In this document: piece by piece, positions 18,062 through 26,630 of the stretch | Numbering within the stretch: the first letter of the stretch is position 1 | How the letters are laid out: every line of letters starts with the position of its first letter | Assembly: GCF_021590045.1 (NCBI RefSeq) | Contig: NZ_CP062221.1 | Span: 3,224,001 to 3,288,000, forward strand | Length of the DNA: 64,000 bases | Direction of reading: 5' to 3' | DNA from: Cellulomonas palmilytica | GTDB taxonomy: Bacteria; Actinomycetota; Actinomycetes; Actinomycetales; Cellulomonadaceae | Program-made: the position numbers and the translations under genes | Notes under the pieces: generated by a model | Told to the model about the DNA's origin: nothing | The model's database searches: none | Seen by the model: the letters and a program-made list of their open reading frames with translations, nothing else

Positions 18062-18114
18062 ACACGCGTGTCGTTCCGGGCCGTCAACCGGGGGCGTGGT
18101 AGTTGTCCCGGTTT
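18062..18114. promoter_or_regulatory. Palindromes upstream of whiB2
   Basis: The 262-base gap between whiB2 and TIGR03089 holds a perfect 10-base palindrome (acacgcgtgt, 18062-18071), and a split inverted repeat caaccgg/ccggttt at about 18085-18114. This is one of the few AT-containing stretches in the region. They are candidate operators or promoter parts for whiB2; no regulator can be named. Confidence 0.3.
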
Positions 18115-18177
18115 GTCGGGTGAACTTTCACATCTTGGCCACGCGGTCGGCGCGCCGCGGCCCGCGAGGCCCCCCTC

Positions 18178-18183
18178 TAGGGT
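18178..18183 (+). promoter_or_regulatory. -10 box, leaderless TIGR03089 gene
   Basis: TAGGGT lies exactly seven bases before the ATG at 18191, with no ribosome site between. This predicts a leaderless mRNA. Confidence 0.6.
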
Positions 18184-18190
18184 GAAGCCC

Positions 18191-19033
18191 ATGCCCTCCG
18201 ACACCCCCGCGGACGCCCCCGAGCGGGCCCCCGAGCAGCCCCCGGTCCCGCGCGACACGGCCGGTCTCCTGCAGCTCCTGACCGCCGACCCGGGCCGCCC
18301 ACGTCTCACCTGGTACGGCGACGACGGCGAGCGGGTCGAGCTGTCGGGCGCGGTGCTCGCGAACTGGGTCGCCAAGACCACCAACCTGCTCGTCGAGGAG
18401 CTCGACGCGGGCCCCGGCACCCGGGTCGGCAGCGACCTGCCGCCGCACTGGCGCACCGTGCTGTGGGCGCTGGCGACGTGGCGCGCGGGCGCGACGCTCG
18501 TCGTCCCCGCCGCGGCGCCCGACGAGGTGCCCGGCGAGGTGCCCGACGACCTGCCCGACGAGGTGCCCGACGACGTCGACGTGCTCGTCACGACGAGCGC
18601 CCCCGCCGCCCCGACCCGCGCCGCGCTCGTCGTCGTGACGCTCGCCGCGCTCGCGCGCCGCGCGGACGGGCCGCTTCCCGCCGGGGCGGTCGACGCCGCG
18701 GCCGCGGTCATGACGTACGCGGACCAGCTCGGCTGGGTACCGCCGGGCGAGCCCGCGCGTGCGGCCCTCACGACGACGCCCGAGGACCCGACCTCCCCCG
18801 TGTCGCACGCGGACCTCGCGACCTGGTGGTCCGGCGAGGACGCGCCGCGCGCCCGCGTGCTGCTCGCGCCGCGCACCGGCGTCGCCGGCTGGCTGCGCGA
18901 CGTCGCGCGCGTGCTCGCGGCGGACGGCTCGCTCGTCCTGCTCTCCCCCGCACGTGCCGCGCGGCTCGCGCAGGACGACGCCGAGCGCGAGCGCCTCGTG
19001 ACGACCGAGCGGGTCACGCGCACCGCGCTGTGA
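18191..19033 (+). CDS. TIGR03089 family protein
   Basis: A 280-residue protein of the actinobacterial TIGR03089 family, a short relative of AMP-forming acyl-CoA synthetases that lacks the full adenylation core. The opening DTAGLLQLLTADPGRPRLTW and the following block ERVELSGAVLANWVAKTTNL are typical. An Asp/Glu/Pro/Val-rich repeat (PDEVPGEVPDDLPDEVPDD) sits near residue 112. In Mycobacterium the homologue adjoins an LCP-family gene; here 24 kb of glycan genes lie between the two. No function is established. The leaderless ATG start is well supported by the -10 box. Confidence 0.88.
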   Translation: MPSDTPADAPERAPEQPPVPRDTAGLLQLLTADPGRPRLTWYGDDGERVELSGAVLANWVAKTTNLLVEELDAGPGTRVGSDLPPHWRTVLWALATWRAGATLVVPAAAPDEVPGEVPDDLPDEVPDDVDVLVTTSAPAAPTRAALVVVTLAALARRADGPLPAGAVDAAAAVMTYADQLGWVPPGEPARAALTTTPEDPTSPVSHADLATWWSGEDAPRARVLLAPRTGVAGWLRDVARVLAADGSLVLLSPARAARLAQDDAERERLVTTERVTRTAL

Positions 19034-19084
19034 ACGCCCGTCGGACGTGGGACCTCCCGTCCCCGACAGGCCGCGACGCGTCGG

Positions 19085-19126
19085 TAGGCTGTGCGGGGTC
19101 CCGGCGCCAGCCGGGATCGTCCCCGC
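19085..19126 (+). promoter_or_regulatory. Promoter and structured leader of the wbpD operon
   Basis: TAGGCT (19085-19090) is a likely -10 box. Right after it comes a nested hairpin: inner perfect 7-base stem tcccggc/gccggga (19099-19116) and outer gcgggg/ccccgc (19093-19098 with 19121-19126) with a 4-base bulge. It ends 25 bases before the wbpD start and could be an attenuator, or simply the terminator of the TIGR03089 gene. Confidence 0.4.
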
Positions 19127-19151
19127 CCGCAGCCGACCGGAGAACTGCCTG

Positions 19152-19769
19152 GTGAACGTGCGCATCGTGGCGTCCGCTGACGTCGATCCCACCGCGACGA
19201 TCGGCGACGGGACGTCCGTCTGGCACCTCGCGCAGGTCCGTGACGGCGCGACGCTCGGCGAGGGCTGCGTCGTCGGCCGCGGCGCCTACATCGGCTCCGG
19301 TGTGCGGGTCGGCGACCACTGCAAGATCCAGAACTACGCGCTCGTGTACGAGCCCGCGGTCCTCGAGGACGGCGTGTTCGTCGGGCCCGCGGCGGTGCTG
19401 ACCAACGACGAGTTCCCGCGTGCGGTCAACCCCGACGGCTCGGCCAAGAGCGCGCACGACTGGACCGCGGTCGGCGTCACGCTGCGCGAGGGGGCGTCGG
19501 TCGGCGCGCGCGCGGTGTGCGTCGCACCCGTGACGGTCGGACGCTGGGCCACGGTCGCCGCGGGCGCGGTCGTGACGAAGGACGTGCCGGACCACGCGCT
19601 CGTCGCGGGCGTCCCGGCGCGCCGGCTCAAGTGGGTCGGTCGCGCGGGGGTGCCGCTCGAGGACGCCGGCGGCGGCGTGTTCCGCTGCCCCGTCACGGGC
19701 GAGGTCTACGACGAGCACGACGGCGTGCTGACGCGACGCGCGTCGGCGGACGAGGAGCAGGACGCATGA
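19152..19769 (+). CDS. wbpD: WbpD-like left-handed beta-helix N-acetyltransferase
   Basis: A 205-residue hexapeptide-repeat acyltransferase. The repeats (VDPTATIGDG, VRDGATLGEG, VGRGAYIGSG) run over about residues 11-60 and 108-150. KIQNYALVYEPAVLEDGVF and the late WVGRAG...CPVTGE match WbpD, which acetylates the 3-amino group of a UDP-2-acetamido-3-amino-glucuronic acid using acetyl-CoA. GVPARRLKWVG closes the helix. It is the first gene of an operon with an aminotransferase and an oxidoreductase, the other two enzymes needed to make that 3-amino group. The start is GTG 19152, with a ggag site 11 bases upstream. Confidence 0.85.
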   Translation: MNVRIVASADVDPTATIGDGTSVWHLAQVRDGATLGEGCVVGRGAYIGSGVRVGDHCKIQNYALVYEPAVLEDGVFVGPAAVLTNDEFPRAVNPDGSAKSAHDWTAVGVTLREGASVGARAVCVAPVTVGRWATVAAGAVVTKDVPDHALVAGVPARRLKWVGRAGVPLEDAGGGVFRCPVTGEVYDEHDGVLTRRASADEEQDA

Positions 19770-20866
19770 GCGGAACGACGCCCACCACGATCCCGGCGGC
19801 CAAGCCGCTGATCGGTGACGAGGAGCGCGCCGCGGTCGACCGCGTGCTGCGCTCCGGGATGATCGCGCAGGGACCCGAGGTCGCCGCGTTCGAGAAGGAG
19901 TTCGGCGACGCGCTCGTCGGCGGGCGCGCGTGCGTGGCCGTCAGCTCGGGCACCACGGGCCTGCACCTCGGTCTGCTCGCCGCGGGCATCGGCCCGGGCG
20001 ACGAGGTGATCGTCCCGTCGTTCACGTTCGCTGCGACCGCCAACTCGGTCGCGCTCACGGGCGCGACGCCCGTGTTCGCTGACATCGACCCGCTGACCTA
20101 CTGCCTCGACCCCGCGTCGGTCGAGGCCGCGATCACGGACCGCACCGCGGCGATCATGCCCGTGCACCTGTACGGCCACCCCGCGGACGTCACGGCGCTC
20201 GGCGCCCTCGCGCAGGCTCACGGGCTGCAGCTGTTCGAGGACGCCGCGCAGGCGCACGGCGCGACGTGGCAGGGCGAGCCCGTCGGATCGTTCGGCACGT
20301 TCGCGATGTTCTCCCTGTACCCGACCAAGAACATGACGTCCGGCGAGGGCGGCATGGTCTCGTGCGCGACCCCCGAGGTCGTCCGCCAGGTCCAGCTCCT
20401 GCGCAACCAGGGCATGGAGCGCCGGTACGAGAACGAGGTCGTCGGGTTCAACGCGCGCATGACCGACGTGCACGCCGCGATCGGCCGCGTGCAGCTCGGC
20501 AAGCTGCCCGCGTGGACCGCGCAGCGCCAGGCGAACGCCACGTTCCTGTCCGAGAACCTCGAGGGCATCGGCGTCCCGCACGTGGCCCCGGGCGCGACGC
20601 ACGTGTGGCACCAGTACACGATCCGCGTGCCGCAGGACCGCGACGGGTTCGCCAAGGCGCTGCTCGCCGAGCACGGCGTCGGCTCGGGCGTCTACTACCC
20701 GATCCCGAACCACCAGCTCCCCTCGTTCGGCCTCGAGTTCGACCTTCCGGTGACGCGCGAGGCGTGCGAGCAGGTCCTGTCCCTGCCGGTGCACCCCGCC
20801 CTGAGCACCGACGACCTCGAGCGCGTCGTCGCGGGCGTCAACGCGGTCGCGAAGGCGGGTGCGTGA
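19766..20866 (+). CDS. DegT/DnrJ-type sugar aminotransferase
   Basis: A 366-residue PLP enzyme that aminates a keto-sugar nucleotide with glutamate as donor. The PLP-binding Lys is about residue 188 in FSLYPTKNMTSGEGG. EDAAQAHGATW gives the aspartate and glutamine that hold the cofactor, and SSGTTGLHLGLLA is the phosphate cup. Between a WbpD-like and a Gfo/Idh gene, the likely substrate is UDP-2-acetamido-3-keto-glucuronic acid, as for WbpE; this is inference from context. The ATG overlaps the stop of the acetyltransferase gene by 4 bases. Confidence 0.9.
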   Translation: MSGTTPTTIPAAKPLIGDEERAAVDRVLRSGMIAQGPEVAAFEKEFGDALVGGRACVAVSSGTTGLHLGLLAAGIGPGDEVIVPSFTFAATANSVALTGATPVFADIDPLTYCLDPASVEAAITDRTAAIMPVHLYGHPADVTALGALAQAHGLQLFEDAAQAHGATWQGEPVGSFGTFAMFSLYPTKNMTSGEGGMVSCATPEVVRQVQLLRNQGMERRYENEVVGFNARMTDVHAAIGRVQLGKLPAWTAQRQANATFLSENLEGIGVPHVAPGATHVWHQYTIRVPQDRDGFAKALLAEHGVGSGVYYPIPNHQLPSFGLEFDLPVTREACEQVLSLPVHPALSTDDLERVVAGVNAVAKAGA

Positions 20867-21855
20867 TGGCGAACCTGCGCGCCGGGCTCATCGGCCTGGG
20901 GATGATGGGGCGCCACCACGCGCGCGTGCTGCGCTCGCTGGACGGCGTCGACCTGGTCGCGGTCGCGGACCCGAGCGGCGACCGGCACGGCGTCGCGGGC
21001 GGTCTGCCCGTGGGTCGCTCGGTCGAGGACCTCATCGCCGCGGGGGTGGACTACGTGACCGCGGCGGTCCCGACGACCCTGCACGAGCAGGTCGCGATCA
21101 CGCTCGCCGAGGCGGGCGTGCACTGCCTCGTGGAGAAGCCGCTCGCCCCCGACACCGAGTCGGCGCAGCGCGTCGCGGACGCGTTCGCGTCGCGCGGGCT
21201 CGTCGGCGCGGTCGGGCACATCGAGCGCTACAACCCCTCCCTGCAGCACCTGCGTGAGCGGCTCGCCTCGGGCGAGCTCGGCGACGTGTACCAGGTGGTC
21301 ACGCGCCGCCAGGGGCCGTTCCCGGCCCGCATCGCCGACGTGGGCGTGGTCAAGGACCTCGCGACGCACGACATCGACCTCACGGCGTGGGTCACGCAGT
21401 CGCGGTTCGTGTCCGTCGCGGCGCAGACCTCGCTCCAGAGCGGTCGCGAGCACGAGGACCTCGTCGCGGTCGTCGGCACGCTCGCCGACGGGACCGTCAC
21501 GAGCCACCTCGTGAACTGGCTGTCGCCGTTCAAGGAGCGCGTCACGGTCGTGACCGGTGAGCGCGGTGCGTTCGTGGCCGACACGCTCACCGCCGACCTG
21601 ACGTTCTACGCCAACGGCACGGTCCCGACGACGTGGGAGTCGATCGCCAAGTTCCGCGGCGTGAGCGAGGGCGACGTGGTCCGTTACGCCATCCCGAAGC
21701 CCGAGCCGCTGCGCACCGAGCACGAGGCGTTCCGCGACGCGGTGCTCGGCAAGGACGTGGACATCGTCACGATGCAGGACGGTCTGGCGACCGTACGCGT
21801 CGCGGAGGCCGTGCTGCGCTCGGCCGCGACGGGCACCACGCAGCTGCTCGACTGA
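20866..21855 (+). CDS. Gfo/Idh/MocA sugar-nucleotide oxidoreductase
   Basis: A 329-residue NAD(P)-dependent oxidoreductase. The dinucleotide site is GLIGLGMMGRHH (residues 7-18), VEKPLA with the catalytic Lys is at 89-94, and VVKDLATHDIDL carries the active-site His. In the neighbouring pathway this would be the C3 oxidation step (WbpB/WlbA role) that feeds the aminotransferase. The sequence is closer to generic MviM-like enzymes than to WbpB of Pseudomonas, so that assignment rests on context. The ATG overlaps the previous stop by one base; a GTG directly before it is also possible. This gene ends the operon. Confidence 0.85.
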   Translation: MANLRAGLIGLGMMGRHHARVLRSLDGVDLVAVADPSGDRHGVAGGLPVGRSVEDLIAAGVDYVTAAVPTTLHEQVAITLAEAGVHCLVEKPLAPDTESAQRVADAFASRGLVGAVGHIERYNPSLQHLRERLASGELGDVYQVVTRRQGPFPARIADVGVVKDLATHDIDLTAWVTQSRFVSVAAQTSLQSGREHEDLVAVVGTLADGTVTSHLVNWLSPFKERVTVVTGERGAFVADTLTADLTFYANGTVPTTWESIAKFRGVSEGDVVRYAIPKPEPLRTEHEAFRDAVLGKDVDIVTMQDGLATVRVAEAVLRSAATGTTQLLD

Positions 21856-21880
21856 GGCACCCGGCCCCCGCACAGGCGCA

Positions 21881-21918
21881 CGCAGGGCGCTGCCCCCTCC
21901 GGGGAGCCGCGCCCTGCG
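21881..21918. terminator. Bidirectional hairpin, end of two operons
   Basis: A perfect 9-base stem (cgcagggcg / cgccctgcg) encloses an inner cccc/gggg pairing. It lies between the rightward sugar operon and the leftward SpoIID gene, so it can end both transcripts. Confidence 0.6.
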
Positions 21919-21961
21919 TCGTGCTGTCGTCGTGCTGTCGTCGTGCTGTCGTCGTGCCCGT
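21918..21961 (+). repeat. 11-base tandem repeat, 3.6 copies
   Basis: Three exact copies of gtcgtgctgtc and one partial copy follow the terminator hairpin, in the gap between convergent operons. The unit is not a multiple of three and is not translated. Other 11-base repeats lie at 36892 and 43410. Confidence 0.85.
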
Positions 21962-21970
21962 CGTCGGGCG

Positions 21971-23335
21971 CTACGACGCGACCTTGACGGTGAACAGCGT
22001 CGAGCGCAGGCCGAGCGCGCTGCGGAACGCGTCGCCCGTGAGCGTCTTGCTCCCGCCGGTGCCCGTGACCGTCACGCTCGTCGCGCGGCCCCCGTGCGCG
22101 CCCTTGCCGTCGCGCGTGACGGTGACCTGCGTGACCCGCCCGACGCCGAAGACGCTCTCGGCCGTCGCGCGGCTGACCGTCACCTGCCACGCGGGGTACG
22201 CGTCGTACGTGTCCGCGTTCGCCTTCAGGTACGGCTGCGAGCCCTTGACGCTGTAGCCGCCGTTCGACGCACTGAACTGCGTGAACGCGGGCTTGCCGTC
22301 ATAGGTGCGGATCTGGCCGGCGGTCGCCTTGACGGCGGTCGTGGTGCTCGACGCGGTGAACGTCGCGAGCCTGGTGCCCTTGAGGTCGTACTCCGCGAGC
22401 CCCTGGAAGACCTGGCACGCGGTGGTGTCGCACGTGTCGTACCACCAGGGGCGGTACCCGCTCGCGGCCTCGTACGCGGCGTACGTCCGCGCCGCGACGG
22501 CCTGCGCGCGCAGCGCCTGCTGGTGCCAGTACGACGGCATCTCGGACGGGACGACCGAGATGAGGTACGACGTGTAGCTGGTGCTCGCGGTGATCTGCAC
22601 CGAGCTCGCGCCCGACCCGGTGAGGTTCGTCGAGAGGCTGCCCCGGTACTCGCGCGCCTTGGAGCCGTTGACGTTGCGCACGGTGTTGTCCCCGGTCCGC
22701 AGCGTCACCTTCGACGCCCCGGCGAGCGTGGTGCGCACCCGCGTGCTCGAGTAGGGGTACCAGGTGCCGTTCGCCTTGGCCTGCACGGCCCACGACGAGC
22801 CCGAGCGACGCACCTGCCAGAACGTCACCGTCAGGCGCTTGCCGTTCTGCACGATCGTCTCGGGCAGCGGCGTCGCGGCGTTCGACCGTCCCTTCACGGG
22901 GTTGCTGCCCGCGATCGTCATGCCCTTCTCGGCGACGACGGTCAGCAGGCGGTCGGTGTCGTTGCGCAGCCACACCTTGAGCGAGCGCGAGTCCGAGAGC
23001 GTCTTCGACGACGTCCCGCGGTAGTAGAACGCGAGGATCGTGCTGGCCGCGCGGCCGGCCTCGGCCTGACCCTTCGCGCCGTACTGCGAGAGCCCGATGC
23101 CGTGGCCGAACCCGCGACCGTCGATCGTGAGGTCGCCCGCCGCGGCGGCCCGGTCACCCGCGAGCGGCGCGGCGGTGGCGGCCGCGACCGCGGTGTCCGC
23201 GGTGCCGCCCAGCACGCCCGGACGCTCGAGGCCGTCGTCGTCGGCCCACGCGCCGGGCGCCGACGCGCCGACGAGCACGCCCGTGACGAGCGCCGCCACC
23301 AGGCCACGGCGCACCCGGCGCTCGCGCGCGCTCAT
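21971..23335 (-). CDS. Secreted SpoIID/LytB-domain protein
   Basis: A 454-residue exported protein with a signal peptide (about residues 1-31). GFGHGIGLSQYGAKGQ (75-90) is the conserved SpoIID/LytB glycine-His motif. The SpoIID core with SEMPSYWHQQALRAQA lies near 264; its Glu is the catalytic residue in SpoIID lytic transglycosylases. In Bacillus SpoIID the GHG motif follows the core, so the order here looks permuted. Members cut stem-peptide-free peptidoglycan glycan strands. It carries no CWB2 repeats, unlike its paralogue upstream. The ATG overlaps the epimerase stop by 4 bases, so it is the last of four coupled genes. Confidence 0.88.
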   Translation of the reverse strand: MSARERRVRRGLVAALVTGVLVGASAPGAWADDDGLERPGVLGGTADTAVAAATAAPLAGDRAAAAGDLTIDGRGFGHGIGLSQYGAKGQAEAGRAASTILAFYYRGTSSKTLSDSRSLKVWLRNDTDRLLTVVAEKGMTIAGSNPVKGRSNAATPLPETIVQNGKRLTVTFWQVRRSGSSWAVQAKANGTWYPYSSTRVRTTLAGASKVTLRTGDNTVRNVNGSKAREYRGSLSTNLTGSGASSVQITASTSYTSYLISVVPSEMPSYWHQQALRAQAVAARTYAAYEAASGYRPWWYDTCDTTACQVFQGLAEYDLKGTRLATFTASSTTTAVKATAGQIRTYDGKPAFTQFSASNGGYSVKGSQPYLKANADTYDAYPAWQVTVSRATAESVFGVGRVTQVTVTRDGKGAHGGRATSVTVTGTGGSKTLTGDAFRSALGLRSTLFTVKVAS

Positions 23336-24408
23336 GACCGGGCCGCCAGCGCGTCCTGCAGGACCCGCACCACGCGGTCGGCGGCGTCGCCCGACCCGTA
23401 CGGCGTGGCCTGCGGCAGCGCACCGGGCCCGCGCAGCGCGACCTGGGAGAGCCGCGCGAGGTCCGCCTCGTCCGGAAGCAGCACGTTCCATCCCCCTTCG
23501 AGCGTCTCCACCCACTCCGTCTCGGTACGCAGTGTCGTGCACGCGCGCCCCAGGAGGAAGGCCTCCTTCTGCAGACCTCCCGAGTCCGTGACCACGCCCA
23601 CCGAGCCGAGCACGGCCGCGACCATCTCGGGGTAGGGCAGCGGGTCCGCGACGACGACCGACCCCTGCTCGAGGTCGATGCCGTGCTCGGCGCAGCGCGC
23701 GCGCAGGCGCGGGTGCGCGAGCAGCACGAGCGGCACCGGGAGCGCGGCGAGCGCCTCGACGATCGCGCGCAGGCGCGCCGGGTCGTCGGTGTTCTCCGCG
23801 CGGTGGATCGTCGCGACGAGGTAGTCGCCGTCGGGCACGCCCGCCGGACGCGTCCCGGATGCGGCGACCGCGTCGCGCACGCGGAAGCACACGTCGGTCA
23901 TGACGTCGCCGACGAGCACCGACCGCGGCGCGAGACCCTCGTGCGCGAGGTGGTCCATCGCGACCTGGGTGGGTGCGAGCAGCAGGTCCGCGGCGTGGTC
24001 GGTGAGCACGCGGTTGTGCTCCTCGGGCATGCGCCGGTTGAACGAGCGCAGCCCGGCCTCGAGGTGCGCGAGCGGCAGGTGGATCTTCACCGCGGCGACC
24101 GCGGCCGCGAGCGTGGAGTTCGTGTCGCCGTAGACCAGCACCCAGTCGGGCCGGTGGGCCTGCATGACCTGCTCGAGCGGACCGAGCATCGCGCCCGTCT
24201 GTGCGCCGTGCGAGCCGGACCCGACCGCGAGGTGCACGTCGGGCGCGGGGATGCGCAGGTCGGCGAAGAACACGTCCGACATCCCCGGGTCGTAGTGCTG
24301 ACCGGTGTGCACGATGACGTGCTCCGCACCCGCGCGGCCCAGGGCCTCGGCGATCGGGGCGAGCTTGACGAACTGCGGGCGAGCGCCGACGACGCTCAGG
24401 ACCTTCAA
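23332..24408 (-). CDS. wbpI: UDP-sugar 2-epimerase, WbpI type
   Basis: A 358-residue non-hydrolysing UDP-N-acetylaminosugar 2-epimerase. GARPQF (8-13), VHTGQHYD (33-40), GSGSHGAQT (63-71), YGDTNSTL (93-100), EAGLRSFNRRMPEEHNR (117-133) and a late DSGGLQKEA are all present. The GARPQF and RSFN..MPEE forms mark the WbpI branch, which acts on UDP-GlcNAc(3NAc)A, rather than the WecB/MnaA branch, which has GTRPE and a different loop. The product would be the manno-configured uronic acid. The start is a TTG overlapping the previous stop as TTGA, with ggagg seven bases upstream. It lies inside a wall-hydrolase operon. Confidence 0.88.
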   Translation of the reverse strand: MKVLSVVGARPQFVKLAPIAEALGRAGAEHVIVHTGQHYDPGMSDVFFADLRIPAPDVHLAVGSGSHGAQTGAMLGPLEQVMQAHRPDWVLVYGDTNSTLAAAVAAVKIHLPLAHLEAGLRSFNRRMPEEHNRVLTDHAADLLLAPTQVAMDHLAHEGLAPRSVLVGDVMTDVCFRVRDAVAASGTRPAGVPDGDYLVATIHRAENTDDPARLRAIVEALAALPVPLVLLAHPRLRARCAEHGIDLEQGSVVVADPLPYPEMVAAVLGSVGVVTDSGGLQKEAFLLGRACTTLRTETEWVETLEGGWNVLLPDEADLARLSQVALRGPGALPQATPYGSGDAADRVVRVLQDALAARS

Positions 24409-26630
24409 CGCACTGCCTCCACCGCGGAGTCCGGGACCGCGCCGGTGCCGCCGAGCACCTGCAGCAGCGACACCTCCCGCGCGGCGAACCAACGGTCGGT
24501 CACGGCGGGGACGCCCGCACCCGCGGTGAGCAGGGTCAGTCGACCCAGCACGCCGCCCGTGAGGGAGTCGACGAGGTTCGCGTCCAGTCCGGACGCGAGG
24601 ACCACCGTACCGGCCTTGACGGAGCCCTCGTACGCGGTCGCGACCGCCGCGGCCGTCGCGTAGCGGTCGGCGCCGGACAGCCGGGCGAGCTTCAGACCGT
24701 CGGCCCGCAGCACGTCCGTGACGTCGGTCGTCACCACACCGGTGCCGCCGACGACGGTCGCGCTGCGCGCCCCGAGGGCCTTGATGGTGTCGCGCGTGCC
24801 CGCGGGGACGCTCGAGCGCGGCACGAGCAGCACCGGCTGACCCGACGCGGCGGCCGGTCCGCCCGCGGCGGCGGCGTCGACGAGGTTGGCGGTGACGCCG
24901 GACGCGACGACCACGGAGCTCGCGGAGCCGAACGCGCGCGCGACCGCGGCCGCGGTCGCGTACCGGTCCGCACCCGACAGGCGCGTGACCGACAGGCCGG
25001 CGGCGCGCAGCTGCGCGGACACGTCGGTCGTGAGGACGCCGGTCCCGCCGACGAGCACGGCCTTCGTGGCGCCCCGTCGCGTGATCTCGGCCATCGACGC
25101 CGGTGGCACGGCGGTGCGCGTCGAGAGGAGCACCGGAGCCTTGATCGAGCGCGCGTACGGTGCGGCGACGAGGCCGTCGACGAGCGAGGCCTGCTGGCCG
25201 GAGACGATCACGACGGTGCCGCCCGCGGGGAACGCGGCCCGCCCGATGGCCGCGGCCGTCGCGAACCGGTCGTCGCCCGACAGGCGCTCGACGTCCGACC
25301 TCGGGTCCGGCGCCGGGGGCGTGTCGAGGGAGAAGTACGCGGACATGATGCCGAGGCGTGAGCCCAGGGTGGTGCGCACGCCGTCCGTGGTGGGCTTCGC
25401 CAGGAGGTACTGCACCGAGCCCGCCGAGGACGTCGCCTTGAGCTGCATGACCGCGCCGGAGCTGGCGCGCTGGGAGACCTCGAGGCGCGCGACGTCGGAC
25501 AGGCGCGGGAACTTGGCCTTCATCTGCGCCTGCGTGATCGTCGTGGTCCACGACGCGTACGGGTTCTTCACCCGCGGGTCGACCGACCAGTGGTCGTCGC
25601 GGCTGCGCAGGTAGGCGATCGTCGCGCTCCCCCACACGTCCTCGGAGTTCGTGGTCTTGCCGCCCGTCGACGACGAGTAGTACGTCTCGGCGAGCTTGCC
25701 GTCGGGCGCCTGGATGACGCGCGCCTTGCCGGACGTGCGCGTGGCGTCGACCGCCGCGACCCAGTACTTGCCGTACCCGGCCTCGGCCTCCTTGTTGTAC
25801 GCCGTGTACTTCTGGTCGGTCGTCTCGTCGGTGATGTGCGCGTCGATCGACGAGCGCACGCCGGCCTGGTACTTGCGGTAGGCGTAGGTGCGCGCGGCGA
25901 TCGCCTGCGCCTGCAGCGCCGACGCGGGCCACGACGAGGGCATCTCCGCGATGCCGTACAGGTACTCGCTGTTGAGCTTCACGACGCTGACGGTGTTGAC
26001 GCCGCCGCTGAGCGGGCCGAACGCGAGGCTGCCGCGCTTGTAGCGCACCGAGCCCGTGCCGCCGTTGGCTCCGGGCACCGTGACGACGCCGTTCTTCCAC
26101 GTGAGCGTGAGCTCGGGCCACGTGGACGGGTTCGTGCGGTACTGCGTGCCGTCGATGGTCGTCGAGACGCGGGCCGTGCCGCTCGCCGTGGAGTACGTGA
26201 ACGTGATCGACGAGGCGGCCACGGACACGGTGGTGCCGGGCGCGGTGCCGAGCGTCCAGGTCGTGCCCGACTCCCGGCTGACGGTGACCGACGTGACCCC
26301 GCTGCGGACCTGGACCCGGATCGTCGGGTCGTCCGTGCGGGTCGTGACCTTCGCGGGCGCGTAGTAGTGCTCGAGGATGTTCGTCGCCGAGCGCCCGTCG
26401 AGCGCCATGCCGTACGCGCCGTACTGCGACATCCCGAGGCCGTGGCCCCAGCCGCTGCCGTGCACCGTGAACGACGCGGGCGCGGCGGCCGGCAGGACGA
26501 CCGACGCGGCGGCCCGTTCGGTGGGACCGCTCGCGGTCGGGGCCACGGGCGTGTCCATCGCGGCGGCGGGCGTGGCGACGAGCGCGCCGGCGACGAGCGC
26601 CGCGACGACGGGGAGGAGGATCCTGCGCAT
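24405..26630 (-). CDS. SpoIID-domain protein with CWB2 wall-binding repeats
   Basis: A 741-residue exported protein with a signal peptide (1-24, ending PAAA). SGWGHGLGMSQYGAYGMA (about 59-76) is followed by the SpoIID core with AEMPSSWPASALQAQA near 228. From about 443 to the end come three cell-wall-binding type-2 (CWB2) repeats. Each contains a block like RLSGDDRFATAAAIG or RLSGADRYATAAAVA and a VLVGGTGVLTTDV-like turn. CWB2 modules hold proteins non-covalently to anionic wall polymers in Clostridium. A lytic transglycosylase bound to the surface glycan is the likely role. The gene overlaps the amidase stop by one base and the epimerase start by four. Confidence 0.9.
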   Translation of the reverse strand: MRRILLPVVAALVAGALVATPAAAMDTPVAPTASGPTERAAASVVLPAAAPASFTVHGSGWGHGLGMSQYGAYGMALDGRSATNILEHYYAPAKVTTRTDDPTIRVQVRSGVTSVTVSRESGTTWTLGTAPGTTVSVAASSITFTYSTASGTARVSTTIDGTQYRTNPSTWPELTLTWKNGVVTVPGANGGTGSVRYKRGSLAFGPLSGGVNTVSVVKLNSEYLYGIAEMPSSWPASALQAQAIAARTYAYRKYQAGVRSSIDAHITDETTDQKYTAYNKEAEAGYGKYWVAAVDATRTSGKARVIQAPDGKLAETYYSSSTGGKTTNSEDVWGSATIAYLRSRDDHWSVDPRVKNPYASWTTTITQAQMKAKFPRLSDVARLEVSQRASSGAVMQLKATSSAGSVQYLLAKPTTDGVRTTLGSRLGIMSAYFSLDTPPAPDPRSDVERLSGDDRFATAAAIGRAAFPAGGTVVIVSGQQASLVDGLVAAPYARSIKAPVLLSTRTAVPPASMAEITRRGATKAVLVGGTGVLTTDVSAQLRAAGLSVTRLSGADRYATAAAVARAFGSASSVVVASGVTANLVDAAAAGGPAAASGQPVLLVPRSSVPAGTRDTIKALGARSATVVGGTGVVTTDVTDVLRADGLKLARLSGADRYATAAAVATAYEGSVKAGTVVLASGLDANLVDSLTGGVLGRLTLLTAGAGVPAVTDRWFAAREVSLLQVLGGTGAVPDSAVEAVR

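Noticed and set aside
23332..24408. WecB/MnaA-type UDP-GlcNAc 2-epimerase
   Set aside because: The GARPQF and RSFN..MPEE forms and the GSHG loop fit the WbpI branch; WecB has GTRPE and another loop.
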